A stretch of DNA of 64,000 nt from Xylogone sp. PMI_703 (lineage: Eukaryota; Ascomycota; Leotiomycetes). How positions within the stretch are numbered: the first letter of the stretch is position 1; every line of letters begins with the position of its first letter. The translations under genes were made by a program, and so were the position numbers. The notes under the pieces were generated by a model, which did no database searches, had not been told where the DNA came from, and worked only from the letters and a program-made list of their open reading frames with translations. Where the stretch lies: contig JAJTUQ010000003.1 of assembly GCA_021399445.1 (NCBI GenBank), positions 4,650,001 to 4,714,000 of the forward strand. The letters run 5' to 3'. Of the stretch, positions 11,580 through 23,275 are shown in pieces.

Positions 11580-12455
11580 TTCGCTAGGAAGACTTCGTAA
11601 TCAATATCTTGTGTCTTAGGCTGAGAAGCATAAGGAACATAAAGTCAGCAAGCAGATACGCAGAGAGAAGAGCGCCTTTAAGGCAGCAGAATGATCACAG
11701 CCTCGTCATCCTTATCGAGATCTATGGTATAGAGCGAGCCCGAAATGGGAAAAGCCAAGGGTGGTAACTGTGCAACACACTCTTATATCCATGCATACGA
11801 TATTTGGTGCTGTAACCTGAACATCTTTGTCTCAAGGTTCAGGTGGCAATGCAAAATCTGTCCAGCCATCTGAAGAGGGCTGTATACTGTATGCCTCATT
11901 CCAATATTTGGTAACTGCCGTCCACCTGGTGCCTAGACAGCCCAGCATACTCCATTAGTTGTATGCGTTAGCTTCCTAGACTTAATGTAGTTAAGCTCGT
12001 GTTCTTCTTATCATCAGAGTGACTGATAGCCTCAAGCATAAGTGATGAACAATAAAGCCACACTACTCGGTGAGTAAAAGGCGTACTTGGCGCTAATATT
12101 AGGTCTCAGGTGGACGGGCGGGAGCTCTTCTGATAAACCATAGTCGCTCACAACGTAACCGAGTCACCCACCTTAGCTTATATTCAAAGAGAGGGGGCTG
12201 AAATGGGTAGGGAAGGAACATCCCTGATCACTGCATGTCAATCACTGGCCCATCGCGATCTCCATTCATAGAGCCTCATCCTACCTGTGGGCCCTCGACC
12301 ATGCTAGATATTACATATTCTTTTATTCTTGCGTAGTTTCTATCTAAGCGTCTTCGAATAATCCACTAGTTCATAAGCAAGAAGTGTATGCTTTAACGGC
12401 AGCAGCGGGTCGGCTCGGGACCATGTGCCAGCGATGAAATATCGTTATCGCCGAC
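11580..12455. promoter_or_regulatory. divergent promoter region, permease / kinase-like gene
   Basis: 876 bp between two divergent starts, with no coding-like reading on either strand. It should hold both promoters; no specific factor site can be named. Confidence 0.5.
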
Positions 12456-15400
12456 ATGATGACGGATTTTGAATCCGAAGAATCCTTCTTTGTTAAGCTT
12501 GCGAAGTCATTACCAGCACCAAGATGTTATTCACTTGCGGTCAGAAACAAATTAATTACTGAGGCCGTGAAAAAGAATGGCTCGTCTCGCGACGAAAGAG
12601 ACGAAAACCTCCTCTTTCCGCCTAGTATCATTCAAAAGGTCTTGGTACATGATACAGTGGCGAGAATCCTTTCGTGCAAATGCGTTATGTGCCATTCAAT
12701 GGTGCGAGAGACTCTGGCGGATAAGCAATTAACTAACTTCGTGACTGCTGAGGGAGGAGAAGCTCTACGATGTCGGTTCGCAGCTTTGACATTCATGGGC
12801 GCTGGATTTGCAGCACGACACATTTGTTCATTTCCTACATTTGATGATGCCCAACAAAGTGAAAGCTCTGTAAAAATTTTTGAACTTTTAAAGGTTAGTC
12901 TGAATGATCGTGTTTCCACATCAAGTGAGATTTCCGAAGGATTCTGGACAAGCTTGCCCAAAGTACGGAGGTTGTTCGAGAGTCCAACGATACAAATTGG
13001 TAGCCATCTAACAAATTTTACTGGTAAAACCCTTCCATTCCTCAAACAGCAGCACCTCAATAATGACCGATCATCCTTTGGAACTGTTTTCGCTTTTGAA
13101 ATTCATAAGGAATTTCGCGGGCCTAATGTACCAGTCTGTTCTTCTCGCCCAATCGTTCAAACTCTGTTGTTCTGACCAATTTATAGGCGAGAGCTGTACG
13201 AAAGGAAGTACATGGCACAACATCAAATGAAGAGCTTCGCACCTTGGAGTTCCTTGCAGAATGTGCCAAACCAAATTTTATCCAGCTCCTATTCTGGTAC
13301 ATCTATGATGATAAGATCAACTATGTATTCCCAGAATACCCCGGTAGTCTCCAGAAGCTCCTGAACGGAGATATGAGCAACCTGATTCGTCCCTTGGAAC
13401 GGCCCAAGTATGGCCAGTTGTTGAGCAACTCACTCTGGCAAGGTATGATGGACATCATACAAGCCCTCAAATTCTTCCATTATCCAGAGCAGGATATAGT
13501 AAATGGGCCCATAATCGCCGCGCATTTCGACATGAAACCAGCAAATATCCTAGTAGACAATTCGGGCACTCTCATTATCACGGATTTCGGACAGGCTCGG
13601 ATTCGGAGATTCAATGCTGTGGAAGGGAGTGCATTAACAGCTCAGGTTGGAGATTTGAACTATCGACCACCACTGTCCGCTCATGGCATACCACCCGACA
13701 TCTCGGAGACCAAATGGAGTCGCGCATATGACGTGTGGTCAATGGCCTGCATTATGACTGAAGTTATCGAGTTTCTCATTCAGACTAGATTTAACGGCTA
13801 TAAGTCTTTCCGGGAACGACGACTTCAAGAGGATCGCACAAGTGCAGCATTTTGGACGACTACTCCAGCAGGACGCCAGGTTCTTCGTAATAGCGTCCGA
13901 GAAACGCTGAATCGTTTTCGTGGCCTTCAAGATCGGTATCTGAGCATGGTGGCCGATATTTTGGAGACAATGTTTTGCATTGATCCGATAGAACGACCAA
14001 CGATGTCCGATTGCCTTGCAATACTCTCAGAGGATATGCCTGCGGATGAATGGCCGCTAAGGGAGGAAGGGGAGATCTCAATATGTGGTCTTGGCACTAA
14101 TTCCCGCTTAAGAAACATGTAAGTACTGTGGTGTCCAAAACCGCATTTCTAGCTGTATCACTGATGAAGCAAACTAGGCACACCCAATTCAAGAGGAATT
14201 ACGGGAATGAAATGTGTAGATGCAAAATGTACCTACTTTTGAATCATCAGACTAGTAAGAAACGAATAAGACTGGCGATAGAATTCAAGAGGGCTGTCCC
14301 ATCTGCGTCAACTCAGGAAGAGACTGGCTGGATTCTATCTGATTCTAGTAAGTATTTCCATTGATCTTCTCTGTTGAGTATAGGTACTGATTGGCTAGCT
14401 CAATGGAGTGAAGAAGAATATAAACCGTTAAGTTTATTCGATCCGAAGTACGAACCTAATAAGGGCAAATCATTTCAATGTGCATTTAGGGTAGTGCATC
14501 CAAATCTAACATTTATCTTTGATCACCCAATTCGAGCCCCTAGCGGTATGCCATGTGTCTATGAGAACGTCTTGAAGCTTCTATTTATGCTGACTCCTTG
14601 CCAGATTACTTTCGATTTCTTGCTGCTTCGACACGACAGATGTGTCTACGACCTCACGTCCAGTAAGTCATTTGGCCAGTCATCAAGATATCCCCACACT
14701 GCTAATACCACTAGTATGCCAATCGAGAAATGCTCAGTCAGGTTTTCCACATGGAAAGATAAGAGAAAAGAATATAGACCGGGGCACATCCAAATATGGA
14801 AACAACTATCGGATGATGATTATCATGCAAGTCACCCTACATACACATAATGCTGCGTATTATTAACCGTAGGTAGAATAACTTTACGGACCTCATATCA
14901 AGAAGATCTTCAGAGCGCTCTTCGTCATTGGCCTCAAAAGCGCTAAATGATCTAATTGCTGCACAAACTACACCTAATAAATCTGCCACAGGATGGAGCA
15001 AAGGGTCAATAAGCTCGGCATCCTCCGGGACAACTTTAAATAACAATGGCTCTCAGAGTAATATTATTCCGCATCGACTAGTCATCTTCATCTCAGAGCC
15101 CCCAGGTCGATGCTTAACAATCAATTGTAGGTTGTTTTGATATATTCATAGTACTAACAATTTGCTAACCATAAAGCAAGTGACGAATAGATATAACAGA
15201 ATCGACATTGGCTTAGACCCTAAGAAAAATAAATCAAGTCTGTGTATCACATTTAGAGCTGTTAACAGCAATTTTCGTATTGGAAATTGGATCGACGATA
15301 GTTGCCCCGGAATTCCTCTAGATCCTGAATTAATGCAGGAGAGGGAGTCACACCAAGTGGATTGGGTTGAAATTCATTTCAAAGACATGAAGGGTTGGTA

Positions 15401-15499
15401 CAATACTACTACCTCTGCGGCAAAGAACATATATGATTGCTAACTCTTCTAGCAATGGCGAGCTTTGAAAACTTGTGGTCAGCGCTCTTCCCACAGTAA
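12456..15499 (+). CDS. protein kinase-like protein with long N- and C-terminal regions
   Basis: Eight exons fit in phase: 12456-13127, 13187-14118, 14178-14347, 14384-14662, 14715-14830, 14877-15126, 15181-15393 and 15453-15499 (892 aa). A glycine loop (SSFGTVFAFEI) ends exon 1 and the ATP-binding Lys is probably in ARAVRKEV at the start of exon 2. The catalytic loop reads HFDMKPANILV and the metal loop ITDFGQARI, so the catalytic Asp, Asn and DFG are present, but Phe replaces Arg before the Asp (non-RD kinase). The 300-residue C-terminal region is beta-rich (FQCAFRVVHPNLTFIFDHPI, SLCITFRAVNSNFRI) and ends DWVEIHFKDMKAMASFENLW. This architecture occurs in lineage-specific fungal kinases of unknown role. 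The exon 5/6 junction is least certain. Confidence 0.7.
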
Positions 15500-15706
15500 G
15501 CCGCACCTTAAATGTGTGTGCGCGAGGAGCGGTAGATAAATCAATACGTATTACGACTCGACGGATTATATCCTAGATCTCAAATTTAAATAATTTAGGG
15601 AGTTTATTGGTACGGGATATATTTTTAATTTCTTGCCAATAAGATCATTCGCGGTATTTACATATAAATCATCACAGGTTCTTAACCTGGCTCGAGCATT
15701 AAAAAA

Positions 15707-16909
15707 CTAGTATACTTCGACCTTAGCATTCTGGGTCAACTCAGGCTTAGCAACGCCTGCCTCCTCCTCGGTCATTCCTCCTAATAACAAGTAGCTTGGG
15801 GCCTTGGCTTGCTCATCGGCTGGTGCAGTGAAGGTGTAGAACTTCTCATCGTGCCATTCACCAGCAGTGATGTTTCGGCCAGCACTGTCCGTGAACATGG
15901 TATCATTCTCGGCTCTGAGGAAGTAGGCAATGGAGTAGCGGTGCTCTTCAGGGTTGAGAGGTACAACTCTGTGAATGCAGGATTGCATTTGGTGGCCACT
16001 GGCGAATCGGAGGGAGTCACCGACATTAACAATGGCGGTGCCGGGCTTTGGTGCGACGAATCCGAACTCTTTAGCTCCTAGATTACCAACGGGTTAATAT
16101 CAAATCCAGACTGGAAAGTCCATGTACTATAGCAAGAAAGAATATTATTGAGAGATGATGGCTTACCAGGTGGTCGGATTTGAAGACCCCATTGCTCGCT
16201 GAAGAGCAGAGTCAAGGAGCTAATGTCAGTGTGCTTTTGGTGACCAATGTTCTTGGACTTCACTGGGTCAGAAGGAATGTAGTGCATCATGGCCAACGTG
16301 CTGGTGGAAGGGCGGTGGTTTCGGTGGCTGTTTTCGAATCGGGCAGCGCCAGTTAGACCTAGACCAGTTGAGAGTGCTGACAGGATGGTCTTGGTGACAA
16401 TGTTGCTGCTTGCGATGGCGTTCTCGAGGACCTTGATGTCTCCGTTGTTCTTGATGTTGCGGGGAATGTGTGGGGAGTCCTTTTGGATTTCATCTCTGGA
16501 GACCTGTGGATATGGATTAGTATGGACACCAGCTGTTATATATAAACACCAGCTATTCACTGACCTTGATCATCTCGTATCCATCCTTAGTGTCATTAAG
16601 AACACCAGTACGAGAGCCAACGGGCTCATATCCGAGATGGGGGGAGACAAGTCCATACTCGTTCTTGACTTCGAGAGGAGACTCGAAGAAACGGTGCATG
16701 AGCTTAAGAGTCTCCTGCTCGTCATCAAGGATTCTGCGGCCTTCAATGTTTTGCAGGTCAATGTAGAAGAATCCCTCGGCCTTGCAGCAGTTTACTAGCT
16801 TCTCAATCTCATCTGGCTCCTGGGAAAGGAGTTTGGAGAAGTCAACGGTCTCCATATCATAGACCGGGACCTGCTGCCCATTCCATTGCACCGTTTGTGT
16901 GATTGCCAT
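15707..16909 (-). CDS. 2-oxoglutarate/Fe(II)-dependent oxygenase, isopenicillin-N-synthase-like
   Basis: Three exons: 16909-16565, 16503-16167 and 16077-15707 (350 aa). The ATG at 16909 is chosen over alternative upstream starts because MAITQTVQWNGQQVP opens as a soluble enzyme. The N-terminal DIOX_N-type domain contains GFFYIDL. The catalytic beta-helix carries the Fe ligands His206 and Asp208 (HTD), distal His263 (CIHRVVP) and the 2-oxoglutarate-binding Arg274/Ser276 (RYS). The family hydroxylates, desaturates or cyclises small molecules in secondary metabolism; the substrate is unknown. It diverges from an FAD monooxygenase across a 1.1-kb shared upstream region, so the two may form a small pathway. 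No break seen. Confidence 0.9.
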
Positions 16910-18035
16910 GGTGATTGATCTGTTTGGGAATGTCAATAGGATTTCAGCGGTTATTTGGCAAAGTGTTTGACAAGAACAATGCTGCCACTTCAACTGGAAT
17001 CCTACTCTTATAACAATTACGACTCTATCAGGGCTTCGGCTTTATCCAAGGTGATACCCCGCAGGCTCTATGCAGCCGAGATAGGGAAGAATAAATGCCA
17101 AGATAATTACAAATTATACCAATTAAAGGACTTAGGATGACTACCGCCGAAGAGGTAGGAAGTATACATTCAATTTACATTAATTTACTACAGGAGGAGT
17201 ATCCTTCGGCAATTGTACATGCAGTTCTTCAGTGGGACCTCGGGCGAGAGCGAGAGATCTCCAGCACGCTGACGCGTCTCCCCAGGCCACGTTTTGTTAA
17301 GACACTTGGTCCCAGGAGGGAGATATAATGCGCACGACGGCCGGCAAGAGCTATTCCAGTTTGGTTGCGGTATCTCACACAATTCCCATAGCTTCTTCAA
17401 GATGTCTCCACATATACGATACCAAGATCGATGGAAACACCAATCCTCCTGCAGCGTCGGGAGTTCCTTCACCTACCGGATCGAGACACCCGCCGTTAAC
17501 ACGGCAGCTTTCGGCAGTATTATCGATTCAGCAGAGCCTATTAGCTCAATGGCCCCATGTTCGTTCACTACTCAATGCGTTCGAACTAAGACGGCAAAAG
17601 TCAAGCTCGCGTCGTGGCTGGATGGACCCTGGCGAGAGTTCATAACGGTGCTGCAGCCATGGGTGATGTGTCCTTTCCATTCGCCTGCTAAAGCTGTAGC
17701 GGCCGGTTACTCTCAGCGATACACCCCAGTACAGTCCCACCTTCCAATGCGGACGGTCGAGTATCATCATCGAAGAGCTCAGCTTCGTCCAATGGTACCT
17801 CCAGGTACTGCTTCGGCCAGATGCAATAATGATACGGTCCGGATACGCATAGCCTAAATCCGATAATCAGAAAGTGGGAGGCGTCGGGGCTAACATGGGC
17901 ATTGTTGGTGGCCTCTTTTCGCGGCCTCATGATCGAGAAGCGTGTGCACTAGTGTTACTGCTCGCTCATTACTCCAGCAACCTCTAATACCAAAAATTTC
18001 CCTCTGTTCCCGATATCTGGAAGTGGCATACCAAG
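16910..18035. promoter_or_regulatory. divergent upstream region between 2OG oxygenase and FAD monooxygenase
   Basis: 1,126 bp, apparently richer in G+C than its neighbours in the right half. ORFs of up to 187 codons occur (for example 17294-17857, which starts with TTG), but none resembles a known family or keeps a consistent spliced reading. It could hold a decayed gene as well as two promoters. Confidence 0.4.
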
Positions 18036-19479
18036 ATGGGCAGTCTGGAGATCGAACCAAATCCACTGCGAGTAGCCATCGTTGGCACCGGAATTGCAGG
18101 CCTCACGGCAGCAATTGCACTTCGAAAACACCCCAACATTGATATTACTCTATATGAGAAAGCAACCGAGTTGAGAGAGATTGGTGCCAGCATAACACTT
18201 GGTCCCAATGGCCTGAGAACATTAGAGAGGCTGGGATTGGAGGATTGCATCAGCGACCAGGTGGCATATCGTGGACCGAATCCCATCTCTAGATTTTACC
18301 GGCATTGGAAGACCAACGAGATCATTGGCGTGGATCATTATGAGAACGTTACGGAGCATTTGCATTACACGGCGAGGTTTCACCGAGGGCATCTACAGCA
18401 GGCCTTGCTGAAGCATATTCCACGTGACATCATCCATCTCAAGAAGAAGCTGGTAACCGCAACAGTAGATCCTCAAGACGGCGTTAAGATGGGGTTCCAG
18501 GATGGCAGTACCGCAACTACGGATGTTTTGATAGGGGCTGATGGTATCTGGTCGGTAAGTACTTCTCCGATATTCTGACATAGACGCAAATTCTTCACGT
18601 ATTCGTGTCAAATAAATGCTAATAACAAGGGTCATAGGGTGTCAGAAAAGCTTTTGTTCCAGATTTTGAACTGGAATGGAGTGGTCATACTGCATTCCGT
18701 GGTATATTTCCCGCTTCAATAGTTGAGGGCATCGAAGGTGTTCCGCTTGACTCAACACATTGGTGGGGTCCAGAAACCAACTTCTTTGCGACGCGTCTGG
18801 CTCAAAACCTCTTTACGGTGCAGGGAGGAATTTATGCAGACCCAAAAGACCCTGCCGCCATCAAAAAGTTTAGAGATGGAGGCCAATGGGATAAAGAGGC
18901 TAATATCAACCTTTTAAGAGAAAAATATGTTGTGAGTAGCTTTGGAATTCAATGCGCAATTAGACCACCACTGAATATATGTGCTTTCAGGAATGGAATC
19001 CCATCGTTAAAGCACTTACAGACGTCACCCCAGATATCCGCTACTACCCCAACTACTTCTGCGGCTCTTCCTTACCAACTTGGATCTTCGGGGACCGGGT
19101 TACTTTGATCGGCGATGCGGCGCATGCTCATGGTGGAGCCTTCGCAACAGGTGGCTCTCTTGCGATAGATGATGCTTACGCCTTGTACCTTGCTATCGTG
19201 TCCGTTTTCCCCGAGACCGCAACGGAGAAGCCTACTCCTAAGGAAATTCTGAAAGCGTTGAAGCTGTATGAAGATACGAGGAGGCCACATGCTGTACGAT
19301 TGCTGAAGGTTGTGCATGAGAATAATGCGATGAAGACGAAGAAGATCCTAGCAGAGACACAGGAGACAGATGAGGAATTGAGAGAAAGGGCGCGGATAGG
19401 ATCGGGCACGACTTGGTTGCATGAACATGATGTGGTGAAGAGTTTCAAGGAAGCGCTCGCGAGAACTAACGCCGCATGA
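18036..19479 (+). CDS. FAD-dependent monooxygenase, salicylate-hydroxylase-like
   Basis: Three exons: 18036-18554, 18638-18931 and 18991-19479, phase 0 throughout (433 aa). The Rossmann motif VGTGIAGL (residues 16-23) binds the FAD ADP moiety. GADGIWS (167-173) is the DG motif and LIGDAAHAHGG (about 310-320) the GD motif that contacts the FAD ribityl chain; together they define group A aromatic hydroxylases. The region between has the usual FRGIFPAS and THWWGPE strands. These enzymes hydroxylate aromatic or polyketide substrates using NAD(P)H and O2. No membrane anchor is visible at the C-terminus. The neighbouring divergent 2OG oxygenase suggests a shared oxidative pathway; the substrate cannot be read from sequence. 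Confidence 0.92.
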
Positions 19480-20232
19480 GAATCGAATTCGATTCCGGTA
19501 GTTCGATAGTCAGCTGAGGTCACAATGGTGCTGGATATGCTGGATAGATGGGGAAACACAAATAGATACCAATGATTTGAACTGTACTCGTTTTTGAATC
19601 TATTTGAACGAGAATAAGTGATAGTCTTCTTTTTATACTAGAATAAAATCCTAAAAAATTCTTATAGCAATAATAAATGTTCTCGTATCTTGACTACAAA
19701 AACGTCCTAGATCTTATAGCTAAAATCAATCTAGCAACATTAACATAACCTAAAGTCTCATTTATGCCAAATAAGAAATGAGTGAGACACGGAAATCGCT
19801 GCTACGGCATCTCAGACGTTTTGATCCTAATATTTAAGGCATAAAAGGAGGACACCAGTAGTGCGATGTCTGATTGGCTGGTACCTGGCGCCAAGGCACT
19901 AGCGTGGTTTGACCCAGTCCATTTGCCTTGACACAGGCTGCTTCCTTTGGAATGTATTATTATCGGATGTCGCTAGCTTTGTTTTTATAACATCAGAAGA
20001 CATTCGGGATTATCAATGATATTGTTCATTTCGCAAGATTACTCGTTAGGTGTACACCGGCATCACCCGGGCTATTAGTAACTTCGAACGTCTTCCGGAT
20101 ACCAGTCATAACTGGATTCCCTTCGCTGCATTCTCGTCATATTCAACAAAGCGTATTGTCAGATAGGTCTTGTCCCCCTCCTGGGTAAGTTACATATAAT
20201 TTACCTGCTTTATTTCTATTCAAATACCAACC
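19480..20232. other. intergenic
   Basis: 753 bp between two plus-strand genes; AT-rich in its first half. No coding signal. It should hold the monooxygenase 3' UTR and the phosphoesterase promoter. Confidence 0.4.
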
Positions 20233-21093
20233 ATGGCCGTTGACTCGATTTCTACACGCGTGATGGTTATTTCAGACACTCATGAGCATTCCTTGGACGG
20301 TGCTACTATGCCTGAAGTCGACGTTCTTATCCACACAGGTGACTTGACCAACTTTGGCGAGTTAAATTCATTAAGAAAAAGCGTTCAGATGATGAGCACT
20401 ATCGAGGCCGAGCTAAAATTAGTCATTGCTGGTAACCATGACGTATCTCTCGATAAGACCTGCCGAGTCGAAAACATGTCTGAAGAAGAATACTCGAAAT
20501 ATCACGAAGCCGCTTTCGAAATTATGACAGGACCTTTGGCAAAGGAAGCAGGAATCTCTTATCTCGAAGAAGGTACCCATACATTCACTCTTAATAACGG
20601 TGCCCGGTTCACGGTCTACGCCTCCCCATATACTCCCGGAACCGGTGGTTGGGCTTTTCCATATGAGCCTGAAGTAGACAGGTTTAATAGCACTGAAGCT
20701 GCAAATCCCATTCCCCGAAGTGTTGACGTTGTTATGACTCATGGCCCTCCTTATTCAATCCTCGACCAGGTTGACAACCAAAACTTAGGCTGCCCTAATC
20801 TACTTCGTGCAGTCGGCCGTGTCAGACCACTTATGCACTGCTTCGGTCACATTCATGAAGGCCACGGAGCGAATATCGTTACTTGGAAGCCAGACAATAG
20901 TGTGAAGGACCCATCAGCAGCAACGCCCCTAGAGACAGAACAAATCAACGAATATCCATACACGAACAGGTGGCCGATCAGAGCTGGTAAGCAAACTCTT
21001 ATGGTCAACGCAGCAATTATGATGAATACCGCAAAAGGGATGAAGCCAAATTATAAACCATTCATAGTGGCACTTGATTTCCCTCGACAATAA
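20233..21093 (+). CDS. calcineurin-like metallophosphoesterase
   Basis: Intronless, 286 aa. All metal-binding motifs of the family appear in order: SDTH near residue 15, HTGDLTN near 36, AGNHD near 64, THGPPYS near 172 and FGHIHEGHG near 210. They coordinate the two-metal centre of calcineurin-type phosphoesterases. The length and the GHIHEGHG ending resemble the fungal group of short cytosolic phosphoesterases (Ser/Thr phosphatase-like, UPF0046/239AB-type). The substrate is not predictable. The ATG at 20233 is in a good context (accATGg) and no upstream in-frame coding text is seen. It is a clean gene with no sign of decay. Confidence 0.92.
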   Translation: MAVDSISTRVMVISDTHEHSLDGATMPEVDVLIHTGDLTNFGELNSLRKSVQMMSTIEAELKLVIAGNHDVSLDKTCRVENMSEEEYSKYHEAAFEIMTGPLAKEAGISYLEEGTHTFTLNNGARFTVYASPYTPGTGGWAFPYEPEVDRFNSTEAANPIPRSVDVVMTHGPPYSILDQVDNQNLGCPNLLRAVGRVRPLMHCFGHIHEGHGANIVTWKPDNSVKDPSAATPLETEQINEYPYTNRWPIRAGKQTLMVNAAIMMNTAKGMKPNYKPFIVALDFPRQ

Positions 21094-21848
21094 AGGTGTA
21101 AGTGGAATTAGTTGTACGAGTGAGACAATTTTCAGACCCAGCTGGAGTATTACGCCTCCTGGCGCATAGCAGGCCTATGGTGGTGATAAAATAGGAGCTG
21201 TGATAGCTACTAATTGTATACAGTCAAATAACTGGCCTACTATACCAGTTCTAATACCATAAAACGCCCCTAGCGTCAAGAACGCATTACCGGGATGCGA
21301 TACGGAGGATTTCATGTGTAGTATTTCACGTTAGACGAAGGGGGCTATAGACTCTTGTTTGGACATGATGCAGCCCAATCGGATTGGTATTGTATATATA
21401 TATAATTGATTATCTTTACCAGGGCGGAGCTTGTCCTCTATTGGAGTTCTGTACTGGCTCGAGAAATTGCTTATGGAAACAACTGTATATAGAATCTAGA
21501 GTAGTTGAATAAAAATTATAGAGCCTAAAATAGTCACCTAAAGTGGATGCTGATAATTAAACTCGAAGATAAAATGTAAAATTTATTTTCAACAACTTGG
21601 GAGTGAATACTGGAATTGTGCTAATAAATGCCGCTTAGCTTAACCGTCGTCAAGTACCTCGTTATGATTCGTTCGAGTGGGTTGACCCAGCGTCATGTCA
21701 TGAATCATCAGAGTGTCTTCAATCACCTTAGTGCCACGGCTAATACTAACCCTCACAAGGAGGGAATTCATCCCATCAATCCAGCAGAATATTGTATCAG
21801 TTATCAATACGACCAGACGCTACACCTTCTCGAATTGAGAGTTTTTAA
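21094..21848. other. intergenic
   Basis: About 755 bp, AT-rich with a short (TA)n run near 21393-21403. The 99-codon ORF at 21628-21927 has no family resemblance. It may include an unidentified first exon of the next gene. Confidence 0.35.
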
Positions 21849-23048
21849 GCGGTCCAGTTTACTGCACTTCCCCATTCTATCCAAAATTGCAATGCAGTCG
21901 ATTTTCCTGTTGAAGTATGGGGGCTAATATTCTCTTATCTTTGGTTGCCTGAGCTCGAACAAGTCAATCTCGTATCTAAACATTTCTCTAGGATAGTTCG
22001 ACGTCAACTTCTACAACACCGTAAGTGGAGTCTCGAATGTAATCAGTTGAAAGCAGATTCCGGACGGTCTCCTCATACTGTCGGCCCATGGTACCGCCCT
22101 ATTTTGAGACTGCTTCGAAATCCGACTGTGGCATTCTGGCGGACCGAGCTTAGTGCGCATATCCAGTGGAGTACTCATAGTTACGGATCACACATATGTG
22201 ACCGCTTCAGATGGGGTCAGACAAGCCTCATTGGAAAGGATGATATGGAGCTCATTATCCAGGCAGGAGAAAGATTTTTAGTAGAGGTATTCTCTAAAGA
22301 GGGAGTTGGCAACCACCGAAAACTACTGAAAGAGGACTTCCGTAGAGATGTTTCTAATCTGGAGCACTCCGCTCTTTTGGCCATTATAGCTAGCCGGCTG
22401 CCTAATCTTCGAGTCTTGGAGCTTACGGATAGTTGCCCTTGTGGCCCATGGTATGCTCCATGGCTTCAGCGTCTTGTTGAGTGGGTCCACGCAGACATCA
22501 AAAATAATCCCAACCGAGATCCATATGAGCGCCCTCTCTCGCGTTTAAAGCATATTCGATGTCCGTTTGTAGGTTCATACGGATGGGATCTTGAATCGGT
22601 AGCACCATACATAGCACTACCCTCAGTATGGCTTGAGATTGAACGGAATGAGGATGATTACTTTGACTGGCCAAATTACTTACCCCGTTCTAACGTTCGA
22701 GAAATCTTGTTAGATAGGAACTCGATAGCTAAACGAACAATACGAAAGTTTGCAACCCAGGCTCTTAGAGGGCCATGTCTCATACGGCACAGCTGGGAAG
22801 ATAGAAGCTTTGATGATACGCCTGCTAAGGTCTGGAATAGGCTCGAAGTTCCTCATCGAGGTGCAGCAAAGGAGGAAATCATAATCAAATTGGTGAAAGA
22901 TAAAGTCTACAAAGGTCGTATCGAATATCTTGACTGGGAGATCAAACCCGGTAGAGCGAGGAGGTCAAAATTTGACCGCGAAGAAATCAGTGGGCTGGAA
23001 AAGTTTAACTCTCAGAATGCGGCCTGGAACTTGCGCCCTCTCTTCTGA
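21849..23048 (+). CDS. F-box-type protein, start not found
   Basis: Frame 0 is open from after a stop at 21846 to the stop at 23048. Reading before the first ATG-like codon gives DFPVEVWGLIFSYLWLPELE and then QVNLVSKHFSRIV, a convincing F-box (Skp1-binding) motif. The rest (about 350 aa) is a fungal-type variable region with LRR-like pieces (LPNLRVLELTDSC). There is no in-frame ATG before the F-box. Either a short upstream exon is spliced at the AG of 21896 or the start has been lost; no phase-compatible donor was found. F-box proteins recruit substrates to SCF ubiquitin ligases. The end at 23046-23048 is clear. Confidence 0.6.
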   Translation, partial: AVQFTALPHSIQNCNAVDFPVEVWGLIFSYLWLPELEQVNLVSKHFSRIVRRQLLQHRKWSLECNQLKADSGRSPHTVGPWYRPILRLLRNPTVAFWRTELSAHIQWSTHSYGSHICDRFRWGQTSLIGKDDMELIIQAGERFLVEVFSKEGVGNHRKLLKEDFRRDVSNLEHSALLAIIASRLPNLRVLELTDSCPCGPWYAPWLQRLVEWVHADIKNNPNRDPYERPLSRLKHIRCPFVGSYGWDLESVAPYIALPSVWLEIERNEDDYFDWPNYLPRSNVREILLDRNSIAKRTIRKFATQALRGPCLIRHSWEDRSFDDTPAKVWNRLEVPHRGAAKEEIIIKLVKDKVYKGRIEYLDWEIKPGRARRSKFDREEISGLEKFNSQNAAWNLRPLF

Positions 23049-23275
23049 TAGTTATACCCGCCTCTGAATTAGCAACTCACGGTTATTAAAAGTGATGACA
23101 AAAGTTCTTGCAAAGGGTTGTTCTATCAGAGTGTTTTACAAATCTAATTTCCTTTGTAGATTGCCAAGTAATGTGATATATCAAATACTTTCAATATTAT
23201 TTACTCAAACTTAAGGAGGCCTCATGCAGCTGATGTGAAGGCAACTGCCTTGCTCAAGTTTCAACCTGAAGCAGA

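Noticed and set aside
17294..17857. 187-codon plus-strand ORF in the 2OG/FMO divergent region
   Set aside because: Begins with TTG, low-complexity-free but with no family resemblance; minus-strand readings of the same area are equally unconvincing.
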